Shown in pieces: positions 1 through 5,542 of a stretch of 10,242 bases of DNA. Numbering within the stretch: the first letter of the stretch is position 1; every line of letters starts with the position of its first letter. Position numbers and translations under genes: made by a program. The notes under the pieces are model-generated. The model was not told the origin of the DNA, searched no databases, and worked only from the letters and a program-made list of their open reading frames with translations. This DNA is from Actinomycetota bacterium (lineage in GTDB: Bacteria > Actinomycetota > Actinomycetes > UBA12327): positions 1-10,242 of the forward strand of contig JAPLBW010000167.1 in assembly GCA_026392555.1 (NCBI GenBank), written 5' to 3'.

Positions 1-1014
1 CCGCAGATCGCCGGCGGATGGGAACGCGACAACGACCTGTTTGAACGCGTCTATCCCATGAACTTGCGTCCGCAAGGCCACGACATCATCCGTACCTGGC
101 TGTTCTCTACGGTTGTGCGCGCCAATGCTGAGTTTGATGGAGTGCCGTGGACCGACACATCAATTTCCGGCTGGATCCTGGACCCCGACCGCAAAAAGAT
201 GAGCAAGTCCAAGGGCAACGTGGTCACCCCCATGGGATTGCTTGAGGAACACGGTTCTGATGCTGTGCGCTATTGGGCCGCCAGCGGACGACCAGGAACT
301 GATACCGCCTTCGATGTCCAACAGATGAAGGTCGGTCGGCGACTGGCTATCAAAATCTTGAACGCTTCGAAGTTCGCGATTAGCTTGGGCGCGACCGAAA
401 ACCCATCAGCGATCACGCACCCCTTGGATCGTGCCCTCTTGGCTCAATTAGCAACCGTCGTTGAACGCGCAACCACCGCCTTTGACAACTACGACTACAG
501 CCGAGCACTCGAAGTCACTGAAACGTTCTTCTGGGCCTTTTGCGATGACTATGTTGAGATGGTTAAGGACCGTGCTTACGGCGGTCAGGGACCAGAAGGC
601 GCTGCTTCAGCTCATGCCACGCTCGCCGCAACGCTGTCTGTTCTCCTGCGGCTATTCGCCCCCACACTTCCGTTTGTCACCGAAGAGGCGTGGTCCTGGT
701 GGCAGACGGGTTCGATTCACCGCAGCCCTTGGCCTGATGCACCGTCAGTGACCGCAATTGCTGCCGATGGCAACATCGCTTTGAACGAAACAACCGCCGT
801 GTTGCTATCGACTATTCGCCGAGCAAAGTCGGATGCTCAAGTTTCTATGCGCGCCGATGTCGAATCCGCGATCATCACCGCGCCTGCCACCCAACTTGAG
901 TTGGTGCGCCAAGTAGAAGGCGACTTGCGCGCAGTAGGACGCATTGCGAACGTGAGTTACGTCGAGGGCGAGAGCGTGAGTGCTGAAGTCGTGCTCGGAG
1001 AACAACCCGCTTAG
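1..1014 (+). CDS. valS: Valyl-tRNA synthetase, C-terminal part (5' end outside window)
   Basis: Class I aminoacyl-tRNA synthetase that charges tRNA-Val with valine in the cytoplasm. The frame is open from base 1, so the first in-frame ATG (58) is internal and not the start. The KMSKS signature that binds ATP is at 196-210 (fragment residues 66-70), followed by GNVVTP. Upstream, RPQGHDIIRTW is the wording I associate with the archaeal/Rickettsia-like type-2 ValS; the E. coli form has a VSGFDIIFFW-type stretch. After KMSKS come the helical anticodon-binding domain (containing FFWAFCDDYVEMVKDR) and a short end. Only about 270 residues follow KMSKS, against roughly 390 in E. coli, so the C-terminal coiled-coil arm is absent, as expected for type 2. 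The TAG stop overlaps the stop of convergent clpX. Identity is certain; the subtype is my reading. Confidence 0.95.
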   Translation, partial: PQIAGGWERDNDLFERVYPMNLRPQGHDIIRTWLFSTVVRANAEFDGVPWTDTSISGWILDPDRKKMSKSKGNVVTPMGLLEEHGSDAVRYWAASGRPGTDTAFDVQQMKVGRRLAIKILNASKFAISLGATENPSAITHPLDRALLAQLATVVERATTAFDNYDYSRALEVTETFFWAFCDDYVEMVKDRAYGGQGPEGAASAHATLAATLSVLLRLFAPTLPFVTEEAWSWWQTGSIHRSPWPDAPSVTAIAADGNIALNETTAVLLSTIRRAKSDAQVSMRADVESAIITAPATQLELVRQVEGDLRAVGRIANVSYVEGESVSAEVVLGEQPA

Positions 1015-2300
1015 GCGGACTTTTCTTCCTTGTCAGCACGAGCACGCTTGGGCTTGTCACGCGGAACCATCGTGGGGGCAATGTGCTGCAACACCACTTC
1101 TTCGGTCACTACGACTCGACCAATGTCATCTCGTGAGGGCACTTCGTACATCACGGACAACAACACTTCTTCCATGATGGCGCGCAGTCCACGAGCTCCC
1201 GTACCGCGAGCCAAAGCCTGATCGGCGATCGCGATGAGCGAACCTTCATCAAATTCGAGTTCAACACCATCAAGCTCAAAGAGCTTTTGATATTGCTTGA
1301 CCAGAGCGTTCTTTGGCTCCGTCAGGATTTGGATCAAACCGGCCTGGTCCACGGCAACCGTGCTGGTCAGGATGGGCAGACGACCAACAAATTCGGGGAT
1401 CAAGCCGAACTTGAGCAGGTCTTCTGGCATGACGCGACTGAGAATGTCCATTTCATCCGTGGACTCTGCTGACGATTGAACGTCAGCGGTGAAGCCGATG
1501 CTCTTCTTGCCCACGCGCTGCTCAATCAAGGTGTCAAGACCAGCAAATGCGCCGGCGACGATGAACAACACGTTGGTGGTGTCGATCTGAATGAATTCCT
1601 GGTGCGGGTGCTTGCGACCACCCTGGGGCGGCACCGAAGCAGTCGTTCCCTCGATGATCTTCAAGAGTGCTTGCTGCACCCCCTCACCGGATACATCACG
1701 AGTAATGGATGGGTTCTCACTCTTGCGGGCGATCTTGTCGACTTCGTCAATGTAAATAATGCCGGTTTCGGCCTTCTTCACGTCGTAGTCGGCTGCCTGG
1801 ATCAGCTTGAGCAAAATGTTTTCCACGTCTTCACCGACATAACCTGCTTCGGTCAAGGCTGTGGCGTCAGCAATGGCAAACGGCACCTGCAACATGCGAG
1901 CCAAGGTTTGTGCCATCAAGGTCTTGCCCGAACCGGTGGGGCCGAGGAGCAAGATGTTGGACTTCATCAATTCGATGCCGTCTTCGCCGCGTCGATCCGA
2001 TTCTGGCGAGCGAATGCGCTTGTAGTGGTTGTAGACAGCAACCGCGAGTGACTTCTTGGCAGCGTCTTGGCCTACGACGTATTGGTCAAGGAATTCAAAG
2101 ATTTCACGAGGCTTGGGCAGTTCACTGGATTCGCCCTCAACAATTTCAGTGAGCTCTTCGTCAATGATCTCGTTGCACAGGTCAATGCACTCATCGCAGA
2201 TGTAAACGCCTGGGCCAGCGATCAATTTCTTGACTTGCTTTTGGCTCTTTCCGCAGAAAGAACACTTGAGCAGATCGGCTGTCTCTCCAATGCGCGCCAC
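1011..2300 (-). CDS. clpX: ATP-dependent Clp protease ATP-binding subunit ClpX
   Basis: AAA+ unfoldase that recognises tagged proteins and threads them into ClpP. The 429 residues match the family's usual length. The N-terminal C4 zinc-binding domain has Cys13, Cys16, Cys35 and Cys38. The Walker A motif GPTGSGKT is at 120-127, the GYVG pore-1 loop at 153-156, and Walker B IIYIDE at 181-186. The RKH loop is at 229-231, the ClpP-docking IGF loop at 268-270, the arginine finger in GRLP at R307, and the sensor-2 GAR at 368-370. All expected motifs are present. The start is GTG (2300-2298), chosen because AGGAAAGG (2317-2310) sits 9 nt upstream. The gene is 125 nt downstream of clpP2 on the same strand, with its own candidate promoter in that spacer. 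Its stop overlaps the valS stop. Confidence 0.98.
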   Translation of the reverse strand: MARIGETADLLKCSFCGKSQKQVKKLIAGPGVYICDECIDLCNEIIDEELTEIVEGESSELPKPREIFEFLDQYVVGQDAAKKSLAVAVYNHYKRIRSPESDRRGEDGIELMKSNILLLGPTGSGKTLMAQTLARMLQVPFAIADATALTEAGYVGEDVENILLKLIQAADYDVKKAETGIIYIDEVDKIARKSENPSITRDVSGEGVQQALLKIIEGTTASVPPQGGRKHPHQEFIQIDTTNVLFIVAGAFAGLDTLIEQRVGKKSIGFTADVQSSAESTDEMDILSRVMPEDLLKFGLIPEFVGRLPILTSTVAVDQAGLIQILTEPKNALVKQYQKLFELDGVELEFDEGSLIAIADQALARGTGARGLRAIMEEVLLSVMYEVPSRDDIGRVVVTEEVVLQHIAPTMVPRDKPKRARADKEEKSA

Positions 2301-2425
2301 GTGGGTCGACCTTTCCTGGGGAAGATTTTTCGTGAACCACGAAACTACCCCGAAATCGGGTCAGATCAGCCCTTTGATCTGGGCGTGCCGCGTGAAGAAG
2401 GGGAGTAGCCCCCGTCCGGCAGGGC
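2301..2425 (-). promoter_or_regulatory. clpP2-clpX spacer: inverted repeats and candidate clpX promoter
   Basis: This 125-nt spacer holds three back-to-back inverted repeats: CAGATCA/TGATCTG (2362-2381, 6-nt loop), CCCGA/TCGGG (2349-2360, 2-nt loop) and TTTCGTG/CACGAAA (2328-2344, 3-nt loop). A weaker GGGG/CCCC hairpin (2400-2413), followed on the minus strand by a pyrimidine run, could partly terminate the clpP transcript. TAGTTT (2347-2342, minus) fits a TAnnnT -10 element, about 35-40 nt before the clpX GTG. CTGATC 16 nt further upstream would be a poor -35. No U-run follows the three main repeats on the minus strand, so they do not look like ordinary terminators. The repeats are seen directly; the promoter role is inferred. 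Confidence 0.4.
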
Positions 2426-3034
2426 TTAACGCGTGAAAATTACCTCATCGATGATGCCGTATTCCTTAGCTTCGGCCGCCGTGAGGATCTTGTCGCGCTC
2501 AATGTCTTGACGAACTTGGTCTTCGCTTCGACCACTGTGTTCAGCTAACATCTGCTCGAGCAGAGTGCGCATCCGCAAAATTTCGTTCGCTTGAATCTCA
2601 ATGTCCGAGCCCTGACCGCCACCCTCGCTGTAAGGCTGGTGAATCAAGATCCGTGAGTGCTTGAGAGCAAAGCGCTTGCCTGGCGTTCCGGCAGCCAGCA
2701 ACACGGCAGCGGCCGAAGCCGCTTGACCCATACAGATGGTTTGGATGTCGGGCTTGACGAATCGCATGGTGTCGTAGATCGCCGTCAGCGCAGTGAAAGA
2801 TCCACCGGGTGAGTTGATGTAAATCGAAATGTCGCGATCAGCATCCATGGATTCCAACGTGAGCAGTTGTGCCATCACGTCGTTTGCAGATGCATCATCG
2901 ATTTGCACACCCAAGAAGATGATGCGCTCTTCGAAGAGCTTGGTGTAGGGATCCATTTCGCGATAGCCCTGGCTGGTGCGCTCAATAAAACGCGGCAGGA
3001 CATAGCGACTGTTAGGGGTAAAGAGCTCGCTCAC
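2426..3034 (-). CDS. clpP2: ATP-dependent Clp protease proteolytic subunit ClpP2
   Basis: Serine peptidase subunit of the Clp barrel. In actinobacteria ClpP1 and ClpP2 form a mixed two-ring tetradecamer that works with ClpX or ClpC. The protein has 202 residues. The catalytic triad is Ser107 (GQAASAA), His132 (LIHQP) and Asp181 (ERDKI), with the standard 25- and 49-residue spacings. NSPGG is at 74-78. From memory, the YVLPRF and GVQIDDASAND stretches match mycobacterial ClpP2 rather than ClpP1, hence the assignment. The start is GTG; the GTGA overlap with the clpP1 TGA stop implies translational coupling, and GGAGGG lies about 9 nt before it inside clpP1. It is second in a clpP1-clpP2 operon, so it should follow the clpP1 promoter and its ClgR-like box. 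Confidence 0.96.
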   Translation of the reverse strand: MSELFTPNSRYVLPRFIERTSQGYREMDPYTKLFEERIIFLGVQIDDASANDVMAQLLTLESMDADRDISIYINSPGGSFTALTAIYDTMRFVKPDIQTICMGQAASAAAVLLAAGTPGKRFALKHSRILIHQPYSEGGGQGSDIEIQANEILRMRTLLEQMLAEHSGRSEDQVRQDIERDKILTAAEAKEYGIIDEVIFTR

Positions 3035-3681
3035 TTGGACTTCCCTCCGGCTGGGCTAGTGCCACCTTGGCCTGCAACATCCTTGGCGCTACGCACCACG
3101 TGATCGACGAATCCGTATTCCATGGCCTCTTCGGCAGCGAACCAGCGGTCACGGTCGGAGTCTTCTTCGATTTGCTGAAGGGTTTGACCAGTGTGACCAG
3201 CGATGAGTTCGGCAAGCTTCTTTTTGGTGTACAGCATCTGCTCGGCCTGAATCTTGATGTCCGAAGCCGTTCCACCAATTCCACCCGATGGCTGGTGCAT
3301 CATGATGCGCGCGTGCGGCAAGGCATAACGCTTGCCTGGGGCACCTGCGCACAACAAGAACTGACCCATGGATGCGGCCAAGCCCATCGCAACGGTGGCT
3401 ACGTCATTTTGGATGAACTGCATGGTGTCGTAAATCGCCAAACCGGCCGACACCGATCCGCCTGGTGAGTTGATGTACAGGTAGATGTCTTTTTCTGGAT
3501 CTTCGGCAGCAAGCAAAAGCATTTGCGCTGCGATCGCGTTGGAGTTGGCATCCTCGACAACCGAACCCAAGAAGATGATGCGCTCGCGCAAGAGTCGTTG
3601 ATAAACGCCGTCATCAAAACCCATGCCGGAAGGTTGTGAGCCACGTGCCTCAACAAGCCCGGGGATCTCTAGCGATGTCAC
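3031..3681 (-). CDS. clpP1: ATP-dependent Clp protease proteolytic subunit ClpP1
   Basis: Second type of Clp peptidase subunit, partner of ClpP2 in the mixed ClpP1P2 barrel. With the GTG start at 3681-3679 it has 216 residues. The triad is Ser104 (GLAASMG), His129 (MMHQP) and Asp178 (DSDRDRWF). NSPGG is at 71-75, and the motif KRYALPHARI matches mycobacterial ClpP1. The frame is open up to an ATG at 3744, and another ATG lies at 3702. The GTG is preferred because AAAGGAG (3696-3690) lies 8 nt before it, and because a candidate -10 (3721-3716) would start the transcript downstream of the ATG at 3744. The ATG at 3702 remains possible. The N-terminus carries a longer unconserved tail than E. coli ClpP, probably a processed propeptide. 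The gene overlaps clpP2 by 4 nt. Confidence 0.95.
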   Translation of the reverse strand: MTSLEIPGLVEARGSQPSGMGFDDGVYQRLLRERIIFLGSVVEDANSNAIAAQMLLLAAEDPEKDIYLYINSPGGSVSAGLAIYDTMQFIQNDVATVAMGLAASMGQFLLCAGAPGKRYALPHARIMMHQPSGGIGGTASDIKIQAEQMLYTKKKLAELIAGHTGQTLQQIEEDSDRDRWFAAEEAMEYGFVDHVVRSAKDVAGQGGTSPAGGKSK

Positions 3682-3689
3682 CTTGTGCA

Positions 3690-3696
3690 CTCCTTT
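3690..3696 (-). promoter_or_regulatory. Ribosome binding site deciding the clpP1 start
   Basis: AAAGGAG on the minus strand, 8 nt before GTG 3681-3679. It is the only good Shine-Dalgarno in the leader. It falls inside the longer open frames that begin at 3744 or 3702, and so argues against those starts. Confidence 0.65.
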
Positions 3697-3715
3697 ACTC
3701 ATTGCCAGTGCATTG

Positions 3716-3745
3716 ACCCTAACGCGAAAACCCCCCTGCTTCACA
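3716..3745 (-). promoter_or_regulatory. Candidate clpP1P2 promoter
   Basis: TAGGGT (3721-3716, minus) fits the actinobacterial -10 form TAnnnT. It would place the transcript start near 3709, about 28 nt before the GTG start, with the Shine-Dalgarno in the leader. The -35 position (TGTGAA, 3745-3740, 18-nt spacing) is poor. A weak -35 is what an activator-dependent promoter would show, and a ClgR-like box lies just upstream. Confidence 0.45.
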
Positions 3746-3765
3746 TCTTCAGAGGGGGTGTTCGC
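3724..3765 (-). terminator. Intrinsic terminator of tig
   Basis: An inverted repeat pairs GCGAAAACCCCC (3724-3735) with GGGGGTGTTCGC (3754-3765), with one mismatch, extended inward by CTG/CAG. Read on the minus strand, it is a C-rich arm, a loop of about 11 nt, a G-rich arm and then four U (bases 3730-3727). It begins 14 nt after the tig stop, so it is well placed to end tig transcription before the clpP1 start. The U-run is short and termination may be incomplete. Confidence 0.6.
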
Positions 3766-3773
3766 TTACGGCG
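3760..3773 (-). promoter_or_regulatory. ClgR-like operator upstream of clpP1
   Basis: The plus strand reads GTTCGC, five bases, then GCG, which is the motif I recall for Streptomyces ClgR, the activator of clpP1P2, clpC and lon. It lies between the tig stop and clpP1, about 15 bp upstream of the candidate -35 and centred near -57 of the inferred start. That is the usual place for an activator. It overlaps the outer arm of the tig terminator. The match is direct; function is inferred. Confidence 0.55.
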
Positions 3774-3778
3774 CAGAC

Positions 3779-5104
3779 CTAGTGGTTGTGCCCTTCGTGG
3801 TCGTGACCACCATGGTCGTGACCGTCATGGTCATCGTCAGAAGCGTCCAGTGCCTTCAAATCAACGGTACGTCCAGAAGCATCCGTAATCGCGGCGTTCT
3901 CCAGGACGAAAGCCATGGCCTTACCGCGGACGACTTCGCCCACGAACGAGGCCACCTGGCCCGCACGGACAACCTCTTGAACGAACTGGTCGGGTGCCAT
4001 GCCATAGCGCGAGGCCTGCCGAATCAGGTACTCGGTCAGCTCGGTCTCGGAGGCCTGAAGGTCTTCGGCCTTAGCGATTTCGTCGAGGAGGAACTGCTGA
4101 GCAAGCGCCTTGCGCACATCCACATCGACTTCGGCGCGATGCACGTCGTCTTCCATGCGACCTTCGCCTTGCAGGTGCTCATCGACTTCGGCCTTAACGA
4201 TTCCGTCGGGGATGGGGATCTCCACGAGCTCTAAGAGTGCATCCCCGATCTTGTTGCGCGCCTGCAGAGCTTGTTCAATCTTTTTGATCTCGACCGTCTG
4301 TTCCGAAATCTGCGCGTGCAGTTCAGCAAAGGTGTCGAACTCGCTCGCCATCTGGGCAAACTCATCATTGAGTTCAGGCAGGATGCGCTCGCGCACGCTC
4401 TTGACTTCAACCGTGACTTCGACGTCCTTGTCGACCCATTCACCGGCGCGTAGTCGCGTGGTAAGAGTTCCGCTGGCCCCGGCTTCAAGACCGATGATGG
4501 CGTCGTCCAGACCATCGAGCAAATCGCCAGATCCGACTTGGTAGGAAAGTCCGGCAGCGGTGGCTTCTTCGATCGCTTCGCCTTCGTAAGCAGAACTCAA
4601 GTCAATGACGATGAAGTCGCCGTCTTGCACTGCACGCTCAACGGGCTTGAGGGAACCAAAACGCTCGCGCAAACGCTCCACTTGAGCTTCAATGTCGGTT
4701 TCGCTTGCTTCCACATCATCAACAGAGACCGCAATGCCCTGGTACTCAGGCAAGGTGATTTCGGGGCGCACTTCGACTTCAGCGGTGAATCTCAGTGGCT
4801 GGCCATCGACAAACTCGGCAATATCGACTTCAGGCTGACCCAAGACGCGAAGTTCGTTATCGCGGACAGCGTCGGCGTAAGCATTGGAGATCACATCGTT
4901 CATGGCCTCGTCGATGACGGCTTCGCGTCCCACCCGCTGGTCGATGATCGCCTGTGGAACTTTGCCCTTGCGGAAACCAGGCACGTTGATGGATGCAGCG
5001 ATGCGCTTGTAGGCAGCATCAATGCTGGGCTTCATCTCGTCAGCGGCAACTTCAATGCTGAGCTTGACGCGCGTTGGTGACAATGTCTCGACTGCTGTGT
5101 TCAT
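3779..5104 (-). CDS. tig: Trigger factor (ribosome-associated chaperone and prolyl isomerase)
   Basis: Binds the ribosome exit tunnel and shields nascent chains. With the ATG at 5104 it has 441 residues. The ribosome-binding domain carries the signature GFRKGKVP at 43-50. An FKBP-type prolyl isomerase domain spans roughly 160-245 and a long helical substrate-binding region follows. The frame is open up to 5194, but that extension would run through tRNA-Pro, so the inner ATG is used. AAGGAG lies 12 nt upstream and a weaker CAGG nearer. The last 19 residues are almost all Asp, His and Gly, with seven histidines (426-441), an unusual tail that suggests metal binding. Only 29 nt separate the tRNA-Pro 3' end from the ATG, so tig is probably co-transcribed with that tRNA. 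It is followed by a terminator, then the clpP operon. Confidence 0.97.
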   Translation of the reverse strand: MNTAVETLSPTRVKLSIEVAADEMKPSIDAAYKRIAASINVPGFRKGKVPQAIIDQRVGREAVIDEAMNDVISNAYADAVRDNELRVLGQPEVDIAEFVDGQPLRFTAEVEVRPEITLPEYQGIAVSVDDVEASETDIEAQVERLRERFGSLKPVERAVQDGDFIVIDLSSAYEGEAIEEATAAGLSYQVGSGDLLDGLDDAIIGLEAGASGTLTTRLRAGEWVDKDVEVTVEVKSVRERILPELNDEFAQMASEFDTFAELHAQISEQTVEIKKIEQALQARNKIGDALLELVEIPIPDGIVKAEVDEHLQGEGRMEDDVHRAEVDVDVRKALAQQFLLDEIAKAEDLQASETELTEYLIRQASRYGMAPDQFVQEVVRAGQVASFVGEVVRGKAMAFVLENAAITDASGRTVDLKALDASDDDHDGHDHGGHDHEGHNH

Positions 5105-5133
5105 GATGAAACCTGACTCCTTGACCTGATGGT

Positions 5134-5209
5134 TGGTCGGGGCGGGGAGACTCGAACTCCCGATCTCCTGCTCCCAAAGCAGGCGCGCTACCAACTACGC
5201 CACGCCCCG
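5134..5209 (-). tRNA. tRNA-Pro (anticodon UGG)
   Basis: The minus-strand sequence folds as a complete cloverleaf. The acceptor CGGGGCG pairs with CGCCCCG, and C1-G72 is typical of bacterial tRNA-Pro. The D stem is GCGT/GCGC. The anticodon stem CCTGC/GCAGG carries loop TTTGGGA, giving anticodon TGG (5176-5174). The variable loop is AGATC and the T arm is GGGAG-TTCGAGT-CTCCC. The discriminator is A and CCA is encoded (5136-5134). It reads proline CCA and related codons. It is divergent from tRNA-Gly, 56 nt away, and sits directly upstream of tig on the same strand. Confidence 0.97.
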
Positions 5210-5265
5210 CGACAACTCAAACGATGCACCGGTAACCTATGCCAACGTCGGATGAAGGTCCGCAC
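5210..5265. promoter_or_regulatory. Divergent tRNA promoter region
   Basis: The 56-bp gap between tRNA-Pro (-) and tRNA-Gly (+) must hold promoters for both. On the plus strand TAACCT (5233-5238) fits a -10, with GCGACA (5209-5214) as a partial -35 at 18-nt spacing. On the minus strand TAGGTT (5240-5235) fits a -10. The two candidates overlap, so the promoters may compete. This is by eye and only weakly supported. Confidence 0.4.
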
Positions 5266-5336
5266 GCGGGTGTAGCTCAATGGTAGAGCCCCAGCCTTCC
5301 AAGCTGGCCATGCCGGTTCGATCCCGGTCACCCGCT
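5266..5336 (+). tRNA. tRNA-Gly (anticodon UCC)
   Basis: A full cloverleaf of 71 nt. The acceptor GCGGGTG pairs with CACCCGC. The D stem is GCTC/GAGC. The anticodon stem CCAGC/GCTGG carries loop CTTCCAA, giving anticodon TCC (5298-5300). The T arm is GCCGG-TTCGATC-CCGGT and the discriminator is T. CCA is not encoded (the next bases are CTC), unlike the neighbouring tRNA-Pro, so it must be added after transcription. A strong terminator begins immediately after it. Confidence 0.97.
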
Positions 5337-5381
5337 CTCAATGAAAACGGCCCCATGGTTCTGGGGGCCTTTTTCATTGAG
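5337..5381 (+). terminator. Bidirectional intrinsic terminator after tRNA-Gly
   Basis: A long inverted repeat pairs CTCAATGAAAA with TTTTTCATTGAG, with a GC core of GGCCCC (5349-5354) and GGGGCC (5364-5369) around a 9-nt loop. On the plus strand the core is followed by five T; on the minus strand by four. It ends the tRNA-Gly transcript and would also stop transcription coming from the right. It isolates the tRNA from the repeat region and the gene at 5543. Confidence 0.9.
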
Positions 5382-5397
5382 GGAATCAAGGGGTCCG

Positions 5398-5446
5398 GGA
5401 TCGGGAGGAGCCGTGCAACAGCGCGGCGACGGCCCCGGTCACCAAC
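5398..5446 (+). repeat. 49-bp direct repeat, copy 1
   Basis: Identical over 49 bp to 5470-5518, starting GGATCGGGAGGAGCC and ending GGTCACCAAC. Inside is a strong hairpin: GCCGTGC (5410-5416), loop AACA, GCGCGGC (5421-5427), with one G-U pair. The unit length is 72 bp (49 repeat plus 23 unique), a multiple of three. Its last part, CCCGGTCACC, also occurs at the 3' end of tRNA-Gly (5323-5332), too short a match to prove descent. Confidence 0.93.
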
Positions 5447-5469
5447 TGTCAGGAGCGATGGCCACGAAC

Positions 5470-5518
5470 GGATCGGGAGGAGCCGTGCAACAGCGCGGCG
5501 ACGGCCCCGGTCACCAAC
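5470..5518 (+). repeat. 49-bp direct repeat, copy 2
   Basis: Perfect copy of 5398-5446, offset by 72 bp, with the same hairpin at 5482-5499. It ends 24 bp before the ATG of the downstream gene, so its hairpin would lie in that gene's leader if transcription starts upstream. Confidence 0.93.
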
Positions 5519-5542
5519 CGGCAGCTGTGGAACACTTCACCA

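Larger units (their letters stand above)
5382..5542. other. Spacer between tRNA-Gly terminator and the 5543 gene
   Basis: This is the longest spacer in the window (161 nt). It is filled mostly by two copies of a 49-bp direct repeat. I see no clear promoter or good Shine-Dalgarno for the downstream gene. The frame of that gene is open through the repeats back to a TGA at 5378, but contains no ATG, GTG or TTG codon before 5543. Overlapping open frames here are best treated as non-coding. Confidence 0.6.

Noticed and set aside
1230..1243. A second ClgR-like match, CGC-N5-GCGAAC
   Set aside because: It lies inside the 3' part of clpX coding sequence, over 1 kb from any start it could control. 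Probably chance.
1476..2051. 191-codon plus-strand open frame opposite clpX
   Set aside because: Antisense shadow of a highly conserved clpX region with all motifs intact; no ribosome site or family resemblance.
2328..2344. TTTCGTG/CACGAAA hairpin as an intrinsic terminator
   Set aside because: On the minus strand the stem is followed by A residues, not U, and the stem is AT-rich.
3623..4234. 203-codon plus-strand open frame opposite tig, clpP1 and their spacer
   Set aside because: It runs through the tig terminator, the ClgR-like box and the His-tail repeats, and its product resembles no family I know.
5105..5194. N-terminal extension of trigger factor by 30 residues
   Set aside because: It would be translated from tRNA-Pro. 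The ATG at 5104 gives the normal trigger factor N-terminus.
5398..5518. Possible minimal CRISPR array
   Set aside because: Only two units, a 49-bp repeat with a 23-bp gap, and no cas genes. The internal hairpin is not enough.
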